Assembly: GCA_019635975.1 (NCBI GenBank) | Contig: JAHBYM010000002.1 | Span: forward strand, 22,582-86,581 | Direction: 5' to 3' | Source of the DNA: Parvibaculum sp. | GTDB lineage: Bacteria; Pseudomonadota; Alphaproteobacteria; Parvibaculales; Parvibaculaceae | DNA: 64,000 bases | Shown: piece after piece, positions 32,511 to 41,003 of the stretch | How positions within the stretch are numbered: position 1 is the first letter of the stretch | Layout: each line of letters opens with the position of its first letter | Position numbers and translations under genes: made by a program | Notes under the pieces: generated by a model | Database searches by the model: none | What the model was told of the DNA's origin: nothing | Seen by the model: only the letters and a program-made list of their open reading frames with translations

Positions 32511-33962
32511 TCAGAGATAGGGCGAGGCGAGGCGGAAAAATGCGTCGCGGATGCGCCCCGGGTAGGAACGGGCGGCAAGTTCCTCGAGCGAGACCGGGTG
32601 GGCGTCCGAGATTTTCCGCTCGACGATGTCATCAAGCGTGCGGGCGAAGTTCGCGCCGTAGCATTCGAGGTTGAACTCGAAATTGAGGCGCAGACTGCGG
32701 TCGTCCCAGTTGGCCGAACCGATCATCGACCACATGCCGTCCACCGTCATGATCTTGGTGTGGTCGAAGGGGCCGGCGGTTTTCCAGATGCGGCAACCGG
32801 CGCGGGCCAGCCATTCGAGTTGCGGCGTCGTCGCCCAGTCGACAAAGGGCAGGTTGCTGGCGCGCGGGAGGACGATGTCGACGACGACGCCGCGCATGGC
32901 GGCAACCGAGATCGCGGTCCGGAGCGTTGCGTCGGGCAGGAAGTAAGGCGTGACGATGCGAATGCTGTGGCGCGCTTCGGCAAGCGCGCCAAGCAGCGTC
33001 CAGCGGATCGGATTGAGGCCCATGTCGGGACCGGCCGGCAGGCCGCGCGCGACGACGTCTCCTGTTTCCTCGATCTCGGGAAACCAGTCCGGCCCATCCA
33101 GGAGTTCGCCGGTGGTGAAATTCCATTCATAGGCGAAGGTGTGCATCAGATGCGCGACCACCGGACCCCCGAGGCGAAAATGATGGTCGAGGATCGGCTT
33201 GCGCGGCCGGGCCGCGAGCATGTTGCCTTCGGCGATGTTCATGCCGCCGGTGAAACCGTGGCGGCCGTCGACGACCATGATTTTCTGGTGGTTGCGCATG
33301 TTGAGATAGGGCATACGCCACGGCATGAACGAATGCAGGAAGCGGGCATAGTCGAGGCCGTGCTCTTCCAGCAGCGGCACGAGGGAAGGGCGCGAATACC
33401 ACGAGCCGACGCCGTCGATCAGCAGGCGGACGCGGACGCCGCGCCGGCTTGCCGCGGACAGGGCTTCGACGAAGCGGCGGCCGGCCGGGTCGTTGTTGAA
33501 GATGTAGGTCGACAGTGCGATCGAGCGTTCGGCGCTTTCGATAGCGGCGATCATCGCAGGATAGGCTTCGTCGCCATTTCGCAGCACGCCCAGCGAATTG
33601 CCGGGCTCGAAACTCTCGGGCAGCACTTTCTGGCCGAAGCGGGCAAGGCTTTCCAGCGCCTGCAGCCGCGGCCCCTCGTCGGCCGTCACGCGACCGCCGC
33701 TGCGGGTGGGCAAGGGCGCCAGCAGCAGCGTCTCGTTCTTCTGGCCGCGCAGTTCGCGGGCGCGGCGCTGGATGCGGTTGACCCCGAAAAGCAGGTAGAC
33801 GATCCAGCCGACAAAGGGCACCAGTACGATGAACCCGACCCAGCCGGCGGCCGCGCGCTCGTCGCTCTTGATCAGCATGGCGTGGATCGCGGCGCCGATC
33901 GCGCCGCCAAACTGGATGACGGCCAGAAGGATCGGCCAGAGATCTGAGAATCCGGTCTGCAT
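32511..33962 (-). CDS. cls: Cardiolipin synthase (phospholipase D family)
   Basis: 483 residues. Two N-terminal membrane segments (ILLAVIQFGGAIGAAIHAML, AAAGWVGFIVLVPFVGWIVYLLFG) precede two PLD domains, each with an HxKxxxxD site: NHQKIMVVDGRHGFTGGMN and DHTKIMTVDGMWSMIGSAN. The enzyme condenses phosphatidylglycerol with another phospholipid to cardiolipin at the inner membrane. Length and layout match bacterial ClsA-type enzymes. Confidence 0.9.
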   Translation of the reverse strand: MQTGFSDLWPILLAVIQFGGAIGAAIHAMLIKSDERAAAGWVGFIVLVPFVGWIVYLLFGVNRIQRRARELRGQKNETLLLAPLPTRSGGRVTADEGPRLQALESLARFGQKVLPESFEPGNSLGVLRNGDEAYPAMIAAIESAERSIALSTYIFNNDPAGRRFVEALSAASRRGVRVRLLIDGVGSWYSRPSLVPLLEEHGLDYARFLHSFMPWRMPYLNMRNHQKIMVVDGRHGFTGGMNIAEGNMLAARPRKPILDHHFRLGGPVVAHLMHTFAYEWNFTTGELLDGPDWFPEIEETGDVVARGLPAGPDMGLNPIRWTLLGALAEARHSIRIVTPYFLPDATLRTAISVAAMRGVVVDIVLPRASNLPFVDWATTPQLEWLARAGCRIWKTAGPFDHTKIMTVDGMWSMIGSANWDDRSLRLNFEFNLECYGANFARTLDDIVERKISDAHPVSLEELAARSYPGRIRDAFFRLASPYL

Positions 33963-34022
33963 AGCCGTCCAGACTAGAGCAAGCGGCCTGTCCGGTCGCG
34001 CCTCATCTCGCGGCCGGCGGCA

Positions 34023-36104
34023 TCAGAAACGCACCGTGCCGCCGAGGGTCAGGCCGCGATCCTCGCCGGGAAAATAGCGTTCGCTGCCAAAGGCGAAATC
34101 CGCGCGGTCGGCGTAGCGCCGGTCCAGAATGTTGGTGAGCTTTCCGAATAGCGCAAGATTCTCGGTCGCCTGATAGTCAAGACGCAGGTTGAATATGTCG
34201 TGGCCGTCATATTTGACTGTATTGGCCGCGTCCATCCAGTACGACCCCATATGGACCCATTCAAGCTCGGCGCGGGCCGCGCCTTCGTGAAAATTGTAAC
34301 CGAGGCGCAGCCCGGCGATGGTGCGCGGCGCGGTGTCGATATCGTCGCCGTCGCGGATGGTTTCGGTGGCGTTGATCCCGGGGCCGATGATGTTGTCGAA
34401 GGCATAGGTGTGGCGCGCCCATGTCGCGGCGCCGGCGATGTCGAAGCCGGCACCGAGCGGCGCGGCGAATTCGCCTTCGATACCGAAATGATTTGTCTTG
34501 CCGTTCGAGACGTTGAAGCCGTTGGCGTCGCGGAAGTAGAAATTCTTCTTCTTCATGTAATAGACGTTCGTCTCGTAGCGCAGAAGGCCGATCTGTCCGC
34601 GCGCGCCGACTTCGACGCTGTCGAGTACTTCGGACTTCGCTTCGCCGGGTACTTGCAGCGATTGCAGGCGGTAGAGATCCGTCGTCTGCGGTGCGCGGCT
34701 GCCACGCGCGACATTGACGTAACCGGTCAGGCTGTCGTTGAAGATGTGCAACAGGCCGAATTTCGGCGTTGCGTCGGTGAATTCGTCGACCGTGTCGGGG
34801 ATGCGCAGGAAGCGGCCGGTGATGCCGTTGGCGGTGCGGTTCGTGTAATCGTAGCGCGTGTATTCGAAGCGCAGGCCGGCGCTCAGCAGCGTCGCGGGCG
34901 AAAGTTTCCATTCGCTGTGAATGTAGGGCGCCAGCACCAGTGCCTTCACCGTGTAATCGTAATGGGTGCCCTGAGGCATGGTACCCATGGTCGGCAGGTC
35001 CTGTATCTCCTTCAGGTAGCCGTCGCTGTATTCGGTGTCGAAACCGAGGATCAGGCGATGTCCGCCATCGAGATCGGCGACAAGGCTGGCGAGAAGGCCG
35101 CCGCTCCAGTGGCCGTTTTCCTCGCGCGGTTTTCCCGGTGGCAGGAAATGCATCAGGAAATCCATCTCGTTCTTGCGCGCATAGGGCGTCAGCACCAGCA
35201 TGCGTCCGTCGGCAATGTCATGTTCGAGGCGCAGTGCGGCGCGCACCGCCCAGGCGTCGCGATAGGCTTCCGGGTTCGGATTGGTGCGGTAGAGCGCGGG
35301 GTCCTTGTAGGCCTTCGGGCCGACGACGAAACCAGCGGTTTCCTGATTGACGTTGACGGCGGTCAGCGTGGCGACGGCGCGTGTACCGGGCGTCGCGAAA
35401 TCGTAGCGCAGGCGCGCCTTCTGCTGGTCGAGACCGGAGGCGGCGCGGAAGCCGCCATCGCTATAGGCCGAGAAGCTGCCGCGCAATCCGTGCGTCGTCA
35501 GGCCGTCGCCGCGCAGCGTGCGGCTTGCGGTGCCGATCGTCTTCCAGCGGTCATGGGGTCCGGCCCATGCCGTTAGTTCGGCGTCGGCGTCGGGCGCGGG
35601 CGGGCGGCTCAGGAAGTTGATCAGGCCGTGTTCGGCGTTGGAGCCGTAGCGCGCGCTGCCGGGACCGCGCACCACCTCGATGCCGCCCGAGACCTCGTCC
35701 ATTGCCTCCATCAGCGCGTTGACATTGGCAAAGCCCGCCGCGCGCATCGGCACGCCGTCTTCGAGATAGAGGAAGGAGCCCGCGCCGGCACCGGCCGTCA
35801 GCACCGGCGAGCGGATGGCCGTCAGGTGTTCGGCGCCGCTGCCCTGCTGGATGGCGAGCCCGGGCAGGCGGTTCAGTGCCTCGGCCGGCTGGAGCGGCAG
35901 AACGAAATCGGCTTCGTCGCCGCCGATCCGCGAAATGTTGCCGATATGGGTTGCGCGCGGCGTGCCGAAGCCCGTGGTCGTGACGATCAGATCCTCAAGC
36001 ACCGGGGGCTCATCCTGGGCGGCCGCGCCGGCCGCCAGCGCCATCGACAATGCAAGCGCCGCGGCGCCCCCCTTCAACGCAACCCGAAATTCCGACACCG
36101 GCAC
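34023..36104 (-). CDS. TonB-dependent receptor
   Basis: 693 residues if the GTG at 36104 is used (AGGGGAG ten bases upstream, then VPVSEFRVALKGGAAALALSMALAAGAAAQ, a proper signal peptide); ATGs at 36152 and 36161 in the same frame are alternatives. The plug has LEDLIVTTTGFGTPRATH (TonB box region), FLYLEDGVPMRAAGFANVNALMEAM and GGIEVVRGPGSARYGSNAEHGLINFLSR; the barrel ends LTLGGTVRF. It imports a metal complex or other scarce compound across the outer membrane. The ligand is unclear; the divergent cox11 gene invites a copper hypothesis, but no copper motif is evident. Confidence 0.85.
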   Translation of the reverse strand: MPVSEFRVALKGGAAALALSMALAAGAAAQDEPPVLEDLIVTTTGFGTPRATHIGNISRIGGDEADFVLPLQPAEALNRLPGLAIQQGSGAEHLTAIRSPVLTAGAGAGSFLYLEDGVPMRAAGFANVNALMEAMDEVSGGIEVVRGPGSARYGSNAEHGLINFLSRPPAPDADAELTAWAGPHDRWKTIGTASRTLRGDGLTTHGLRGSFSAYSDGGFRAASGLDQQKARLRYDFATPGTRAVATLTAVNVNQETAGFVVGPKAYKDPALYRTNPNPEAYRDAWAVRAALRLEHDIADGRMLVLTPYARKNEMDFLMHFLPPGKPREENGHWSGGLLASLVADLDGGHRLILGFDTEYSDGYLKEIQDLPTMGTMPQGTHYDYTVKALVLAPYIHSEWKLSPATLLSAGLRFEYTRYDYTNRTANGITGRFLRIPDTVDEFTDATPKFGLLHIFNDSLTGYVNVARGSRAPQTTDLYRLQSLQVPGEAKSEVLDSVEVGARGQIGLLRYETNVYYMKKKNFYFRDANGFNVSNGKTNHFGIEGEFAAPLGAGFDIAGAATWARHTYAFDNIIGPGINATETIRDGDDIDTAPRTIAGLRLGYNFHEGAARAELEWVHMGSYWMDAANTVKYDGHDIFNLRLDYQATENLALFGKLTNILDRRYADRADFAFGSERYFPGEDRGLTLGGTVRF

Positions 36105-36262
36105 CCCCGTTTTCGCTCCCCTTCCGGCTCTGGCGGCCGGTTTCACGCCCATTGTTACCATGCCGGGCCCGCAGGTCCATTCCCCGGCGCGGCCATCTGC
36201 CGCGTCGCCCGCGCGGCCGCTATTTCTTGCCCGGGCGGGGTGCCGGAATTAGGGTGTGTCCC

Positions 36263-36913
36263 ATGAAAATATTCGGACAAAACCTGCCGCCGCTGGCGCT
36301 TTCGGGGGCCATCCTCGCCGTAATGACGACGGCGGTCGTCTATTCGCCGACGCTTTACGAAATGTTCTGTGCGGCAACGGGCTATGGCGGGACCGTCAAC
36401 ACCAGCCGTCCGCTCAGCGCCGATCTCAACGAGGCGGGGCCACCCATAACCGTGCGCTTCGACGCCAATGTTTCGCCGGGGCTCCCCTGGGATTTCCGGC
36501 CTGCCCAGCGCGAGGTCCAGACGCGGATCGGGCTGCCGACGACGGTCTATTATCACGCGACCAACATGGGCGACGAGACGGTGGTGGGCCGCGCGACCTT
36601 CAACGTAACGCCCGAGGCGACCGGCTATTTCTTCAGCAAGACCGAATGTTTCTGCTTCGTCGAGCAGAAGCTTGCGCCCGGCGAAAGCGCCGAAATGCCG
36701 ATCGTCTTCTTTGTCGATCCGGAGATGCTCGACGATATCGAGACGCGCAACGTGCGGACGATCACGCTGTCCTACACTTTCTTCCGTCAGGCCTCCGACG
36801 AGGCGGCCATTGCCTCGGCGCGGTCGCTGCGCGAGGGGTCGGAGCGGCAAAAGCAGGATCTCGCGACCGCCGAAAGCGCCGATTTTTCGGTCCGTGCCCC
36901 GCATGTTCGCTAG
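36263..36913 (+). CDS. ctaG: Cytochrome c oxidase assembly protein Cox11/CtaG
   Basis: 216 residues. Cox11 delivers copper to the CuB site of cytochrome oxidase in the periplasm. It has one N-terminal membrane helix (LPPLALSGAILAVMTTAVVYSPTLY), Cys36 just after it, and the copper-binding CFCF motif with Cys129 and Cys131 (ECFCFVEQKL). ATG 36263 follows AGGG. Unusually it stands alone, away from cox genes, with a divergent TonB receptor. Confidence 0.93.
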   Translation: MKIFGQNLPPLALSGAILAVMTTAVVYSPTLYEMFCAATGYGGTVNTSRPLSADLNEAGPPITVRFDANVSPGLPWDFRPAQREVQTRIGLPTTVYYHATNMGDETVVGRATFNVTPEATGYFFSKTECFCFVEQKLAPGESAEMPIVFFVDPEMLDDIETRNVRTITLSYTFFRQASDEAAIASARSLREGSERQKQDLATAESADFSVRAPHVR

Positions 36914-36958
36914 AGCGCTTCTCGGAAAAGTGGAATCCGGTTTTCCGAAAAGAAGCGC
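36914..36958. repeat. Palindromic extragenic repeat after cox11
   Basis: AGCGCTTCTCGGAAAA (36914-36929) faces TTTTCCGAAAAGAAGCGC (36941-36958) around GTGGAATCCGG. Elements with a GGAAAAGTGGAATCCGGTTTT core are recurrent in alphaproteobacterial intergenic DNA, as far as I recall. It starts directly after the cox11 stop codon and may also stabilise or end the transcript. Confidence 0.6.
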
Positions 36959-36975
36959 GAGCAGGCAATAACCCG

Positions 36976-37012
36976 GAGTCTTTCAGCGTTTCCAAGAAAC
37001 ACTGAAAGTCTC
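36976..37012. repeat. Second inverted repeat between cox11 and rhomboid gene
   Basis: GAGTCTTTCAGCGTTT (36976-36991) pairs with AAACACTGAAAGTCTC (36997-37012) with two mismatches and a five-base loop. No T-run follows. It could be a degenerate terminator or part of the preceding repeat element. Confidence 0.5.
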
Positions 37013-37073
37013 TAGGCGGCGCGGTGAAACTCTGTAGGCTTGGGCGACTGATCGCCACCAGCCGGACAGAACC

Positions 37074-37811
37074 ATGTTCCCCATTTCCGACGATAATCCC
37101 GAGCCCGGTACGCCGATCGTCACCTGGGCGCTGATCGCGGGCTGCGTGGCGGTGTTCTTCTGGCAGGCGTCGCTGCCGCCGGGCGCCGACGAGCTTGCCT
37201 TCTATCAATTCGGCCTGATACCGGGGGTGTTGTTCGGGTCGGTCACGGTCGCCGATGCGCCACTGCCGGCCTGGGGCACGATCATCAGTTCGATGTTCAT
37301 GCATGGCGGCTTCGCGCATCTCGCCGGCAACATGCTCTATCTCTGGATATTCGGCGACAATGTCGAGCTTGCGATGGGGCGTGTGCGCTTCCTTGTCTTC
37401 TACATTGTCTGTGGCATTGCGGCGACGCTGACGCATGCGTTCCTCGTTCCGGGCTCGACCATTCCGCTGGTCGGCGCCAGCGGCGCGATTTCAGGCGTGC
37501 TCGGCGCTTATCTGCTGCTGTACCCCCGGGCGCGGGTGCGCGTTCTCTTCATTCCGTTTCCACTGATTCTGCTTCGCACCTTCTACATCCCGGCGCTGAT
37601 CGTGCTCGGGCTGTGGTTCGTCATCCAGGTGCTGAGCGGGCTCGGCAGCGATATCGAGGAGGCGGGCGTCGCCTTCTGGGCGCATGTCGGCGGGTTTGTC
37701 GCCGGCGCTTTGCTGATCGGCTTTTTCAAGCGTCCCGAGGTGCCGTTTTTCCACAAGCCGGCGCCGCGCGTTTTCGACGGGCGCGGCGAGGGGCGCGGGC
37801 CCTGGGGCTGA
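37074..37811 (+). CDS. Rhomboid-family intramembrane serine protease
   Basis: 245 residues, six membrane helices. The catalytic Ser136 sits in VGASGAISG, the catalytic His204 in AFWAHVGGFVAG, and the HxxxN of helix 2 is HLAGNMLYLW. All catalytic landmarks are present, so the protease is probably active, cleaving membrane substrates in the inner membrane. Length is typical for the minimal prokaryotic rhomboid. Its stop is three bases from the convergent epimerase stop. Confidence 0.9.
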   Translation: MFPISDDNPEPGTPIVTWALIAGCVAVFFWQASLPPGADELAFYQFGLIPGVLFGSVTVADAPLPAWGTIISSMFMHGGFAHLAGNMLYLWIFGDNVELAMGRVRFLVFYIVCGIAATLTHAFLVPGSTIPLVGASGAISGVLGAYLLLYPRARVRVLFIPFPLILLRTFYIPALIVLGLWFVIQVLSGLGSDIEEAGVAFWAHVGGFVAGALLIGFFKRPEVPFFHKPAPRVFDGRGEGRGPWG

Positions 37812-37814
37812 TCC

Positions 37815-38705
37815 TCAGCGCGGTTCGACACCGAAGCGGCAGGTCAGTTCCATCGTTTCGCCAGGTGACAGCGCAACGAGGCCGGTGACGCCTTCCGGTT
37901 CCGGCCGGTTGACGGCATCGGGCGCATGGCTCACCGGCTCGGCGCAGAAGAAATCCTCGCCCGGCGGCGCGAAGACGATGGCATGGGGCGCGCCCGCCGC
38001 CTCGATCCGCAGCGCGAAGGGCCGGTCTTCCCAGCCGATGCGGAAATTCCCGTCGCCGCCCGAAAAACAGTGATCGACCTCGATATCGCGCATCGCGCGC
38101 GGTTCGTCGAAACGCCATTTTTCGGGTGTCGCGGCGATGCCGGTCGGAATTTCGTCGGGCCCGCTTTCCCACACGCGCGGCAGGTGCGCCTTGAGGCGGG
38201 CGGTTGCGCGGCCTTCGAAAAACGGGTGCAATCCCAACCCGGCCGGCATCGCTTCGGTGGCGCAGTTGGTCAGGCGCATCGTCACCGTGAGGCCTGCCTT
38301 GTCGAGCGCGAAATGCTGTTCGGCGTCGAAGCTCCAGGGCCATGTCCAGCGCCGGTCGCCGCCATCATGGCGGTAGCGCAGCCGCGCCGCGCCGCTATCG
38401 GCGTCGATCACATCCCATGACGATTGCCAGCCGCGGCCGTGGATCGCATGCGGCGGGCAGATGTCGTCGGGCGGCAATTGCACGGTGCGGCCGGCAAAGG
38501 CGAAGCGGCCGTTGGTGATGCGGCCCGAAAAGGGCACCAGCGGATAGCAGGCCATGTCGAGCGGGCCCGGCGCGGCGATGCCGGCGGGCAGGGGCCGCAG
38601 CATCTGCTGAACGCCGCCATCATGCGCGGCGGCGAAGCGGGCGATGCAGCCGCCCGCCTCGGGCATCAACGCCACTTCGAGATTTCCCCGCGCCAGTACC
38701 GGCAT
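37815..38705 (-). CDS. Aldose 1-epimerase family protein
   Basis: 296 residues, galactose-mutarotase fold. PLVPFSGRITNGRFAFAGR carries the conserved Arg for substrate binding, and HAIHGRGWQSSWDV contains the catalytic His (IHG); LGLHPFFEG is the second family His site. It interconverts the anomers of a hexose or hexose derivative. Members of this size without the usual Glu-containing C-terminal pattern can be hexose-6-phosphate mutarotases, so the substrate is open. Confidence 0.82.
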   Translation of the reverse strand: MPVLARGNLEVALMPEAGGCIARFAAAHDGGVQQMLRPLPAGIAAPGPLDMACYPLVPFSGRITNGRFAFAGRTVQLPPDDICPPHAIHGRGWQSSWDVIDADSGAARLRYRHDGGDRRWTWPWSFDAEQHFALDKAGLTVTMRLTNCATEAMPAGLGLHPFFEGRATARLKAHLPRVWESGPDEIPTGIAATPEKWRFDEPRAMRDIEVDHCFSGGDGNFRIGWEDRPFALRIEAAGAPHAIVFAPPGEDFFCAEPVSHAPDAVNRPEPEGVTGLVALSPGETMELTCRFGVEPR

Positions 38706-38872
38706 CGTCGTCTCCTCCCGCCATTTGGCGCGTCGTGCTCAAACTTGAGGCAGGCCGCATCGCGGTCTGCATGATTTCTGAGCCTGCACCGGCGCTCGGG
38801 CGCCGCCAAGTCCCTTGAAGCGCCATTTCGCGGCGCATTCGCGTCTGGCACGGCGCTTGCGATACCGGTAGC

Positions 38873-38990
38873 GGCAGCGGCTAGGGTTCCGGCTTCGTGC
38901 GTGGCGTTTCGCGAAGTGCTGGTCCGAGAGCCGCAACCTGCCCGGTGAACAGCGGGCAGGTACACGGCGGGACAAAAGCCCGGGAGACGG
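38873..38990 (+). ncRNA. Guanidine-I (ykkC) riboswitch
   Basis: The conserved single-stranded blocks of the ykkC class I guanidine riboswitch follow in order: CTAGGGTTCCG at 38881-38891, a variable stem (CTTCG...CGAAG), CTGGTCCGAGAG at 38919-38930, a stem ACCTGCCC/GGGCAGGT, then ACACGGCGGGACAAAAGCCC with GGGAGA ending near 38987. This order and wording is the guanidine class, not the ppGpp or PRPP variants. It binds guanidinium and turns downstream genes on. It precedes the transporter-carboxylase operon 39079-48754. Confidence 0.93.
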
Positions 38991-38997
38991 ATGTAAT

Positions 38998-39046
38998 GCG
39001 AGGATTGGCATTGCAAGACCGCCGTGACGCCGATCCTCCGCTTTTG
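38998..39046 (+). terminator. Riboswitch expression platform (intrinsic terminator)
   Basis: GCGAGGATTGGC (38998-39009) pairs with GCCGATCCTCCGC (39029-39041) with small irregularities, followed by TTTT (39042-39045). It forms when guanidine is absent and would end transcription. The segment CCTCCG (39035-39040) could instead pair with CGGAGG (39065-39070), which contains the ribosome site, so two exclusive folds are possible. Confidence 0.75.
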
Positions 39047-39078
39047 AAACGCGATCACTCGATCCGGAGGACTGGCTT

Positions 39079-40161
39079 ATGACTTCATTCAAACTCTCTT
39101 CGATACGTGCCATGGCGGCTGCGCTTGCCGTGCTGGCGCTGGTGTTCGCACCGCTCTCGCAAGCCGAGGCGCAGGCGAAAAAGGAATTCAAAGTGGCCTG
39201 GTCGATCTATGTCGGCTGGATGCCCTGGGGCTATGCGGCCGATAACGGCATCGTCAAGAAATGGGCCGACAAATACGGCATCGAGATCGAGATGGTGCAG
39301 TTCAACGACTACATCGAATCGATCAACCAATACACGGCGGGCGCCTTCGACGGCGTGATGTCGACCAACATGGATGCGCTGGCCATTCCGTCGGCCGGTG
39401 GCGTCGATTCGACCATTGTGGTGATCTGCGATTATTCCAACGGCAACGACGTCATCATCCTGAAGGACAAGACCGAACTTGCGGACATCAAGGGCCAGAA
39501 GGTCAATCTGGTCGAGCTGTCGGTGTCGCACTACACGCTGGCCCGGGCGCTTGAGACTGTCGGCATGACCGAGAAGGACGTGACGGTGGTCAACACGTCG
39601 GATGCCGACATGATTGCCGCCTACAAGACGCGCGACATCACGGCGGTTGTCACCTGGAATCCGATGGCGGCCGAAATTCTCGGCGGCCCCAACGCCAACA
39701 ACGTGTTCGATTCGTCGAGCATTCCCGGCGAGATCCAGGACTCGCTGGTCGTCAACACGGCAACGCTGAACGCCAATCCGGCACTCGGCAAGGCGCTCAC
39801 CGGCGCCTGGTACGAGACCATGGCCATCATGTCGGCCGATACGCCCGAAGGCGCCGCGGCGCGCGAGGCGATGGGCATTGCGTCGGGCACCGACCTTGCG
39901 GGCTATGAGGCGCAGCTCGCGGCGACGGCGATGTTCTACACGCCCGCCGACTATATCGGTTTCGGCGAGGCAGAGCTTGCGGCGGCAACCGAGAAGGTCA
40001 CGGCCTTCCTGTTCGAACACGGGCTTCTCGGTGAAGCGGCGACGTCGCCCGGCTATATCGGTATCGAGATGCCGGACGGCTCGGTTGTCGGTGATGCGGA
40101 CAATGTGCTGCTTCGCTTCACGACCGAATATGCGCAGATGCTCGAAGCCGGCATGCTCTGA
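39079..40161 (+). CDS. Guanidine-operon ABC transporter substrate-binding protein
   Basis: 360 residues. Signal peptide MTSFKLSSIRAMAAALAVLALVFAPLSQAEAQ, then a TauA/SsuA/NMT1-like periplasmic binding fold (FKVAWSIYVGWMPWGYAADNGIVKKWADKYGIEIE...). Databases label this group putative urea ABC transporter substrate-binding protein. Its place behind a guanidine-I riboswitch and before guanidine-degrading genes implies guanidine, or a guanidino compound, as ligand. GGAGG stands eight bases before ATG. It is the first gene of the operon. Confidence 0.88.
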   Translation: MTSFKLSSIRAMAAALAVLALVFAPLSQAEAQAKKEFKVAWSIYVGWMPWGYAADNGIVKKWADKYGIEIEMVQFNDYIESINQYTAGAFDGVMSTNMDALAIPSAGGVDSTIVVICDYSNGNDVIILKDKTELADIKGQKVNLVELSVSHYTLARALETVGMTEKDVTVVNTSDADMIAAYKTRDITAVVTWNPMAAEILGGPNANNVFDSSSIPGEIQDSLVVNTATLNANPALGKALTGAWYETMAIMSADTPEGAAAREAMGIASGTDLAGYEAQLAATAMFYTPADYIGFGEAELAAATEKVTAFLFEHGLLGEAATSPGYIGIEMPDGSVVGDADNVLLRFTTEYAQMLEAGML

Positions 40162-40181
40162 CTGCCGGTCCGGAACCCGCC

Positions 40182-41003
40182 ATGCGCAGACTGATCAACC
40201 GGAAGCCCGATGGAGTGGCGCGGCTCGCGCTGATGCTCCTGCCGTTCCTCCTCGTGCTTCTTGCCTATATGGCCGCCTCCGAGGCGCGGCTTGCCGTCAA
40301 TCCCAACGACAAGCTGCTTCCCGGATGGGCGTCCATATCGGCGGCGGTCGAGCGCATGGCGTTTCTGCCGGACAGCCGGACCGGCAACTACCTGATGCTC
40401 AACGACACGCTGGCGAGCCTGACACGGCTCGGCATGGGCGTCGTCATCGCTACCGCGATCGGCGGCGTCTTCGGTATCCTGCAGGGGCTGATCCCCTATT
40501 TTCGCGCGATCTTCAATTCCTTCACCAATGTGCTGTCGATGATCCCGCCCTTGTCGGTGCTGCCGATCCTCTTCATCATGTTCGGGCTCGGCGAACCGGC
40601 CAAGGTGCTGCTGATCGTCGTCGGCATCACGCCTTTCATCATTCGCGATCTGGCGCTGCGGACATCCGAGATCCCGCATGAGGAGATCATCAAGGCGCAG
40701 ACGCTGGGCGCTTCGACCTGGCAGATCATCCTGCGCGTCGTCGTGCCGCAAATGCTGCCGCGCCTGATCGACGCGGTGCGCCTGTCGCTCGGCGCGGCAT
40801 GGCTCTTTCTCATCGCGGCGGAGGCCATCGCCTCCAATGCAGGCCTCGGCTACCGCATCTTCCTGATGCGCCGCTATCTCGCGATGGATGTGATCCTGCC
40901 CTATGTCGCGTGGATCACGCTGCTCGCCTTCGCGCTCGATCTGGCGCTGCGTCTCTTCCAGCGCGCGGCGTTCCGCTGGATGTATCGGGGGACCGGCAAT
41001 TGA
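40182..41003 (+). CDS. ABC transporter permease (guanidine operon)
   Basis: 273 residues with about six membrane helices, SsuC/TauC-like. The EAA loop that contacts the ATPase is ALRTSEIPHEEIIKAQTLGASTWQIILRVVVPQMLPRLIDAVRL. It forms the membrane channel for the binding protein 20 bases upstream. The ATPase start overlaps its stop as TTGA. Substrate assignment rests on the operon. Confidence 0.9.
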   Translation: MRRLINRKPDGVARLALMLLPFLLVLLAYMAASEARLAVNPNDKLLPGWASISAAVERMAFLPDSRTGNYLMLNDTLASLTRLGMGVVIATAIGGVFGILQGLIPYFRAIFNSFTNVLSMIPPLSVLPILFIMFGLGEPAKVLLIVVGITPFIIRDLALRTSEIPHEEIIKAQTLGASTWQIILRVVVPQMLPRLIDAVRLSLGAAWLFLIAAEAIASNAGLGYRIFLMRRYLAMDVILPYVAWITLLAFALDLALRLFQRAAFRWMYRGTGN

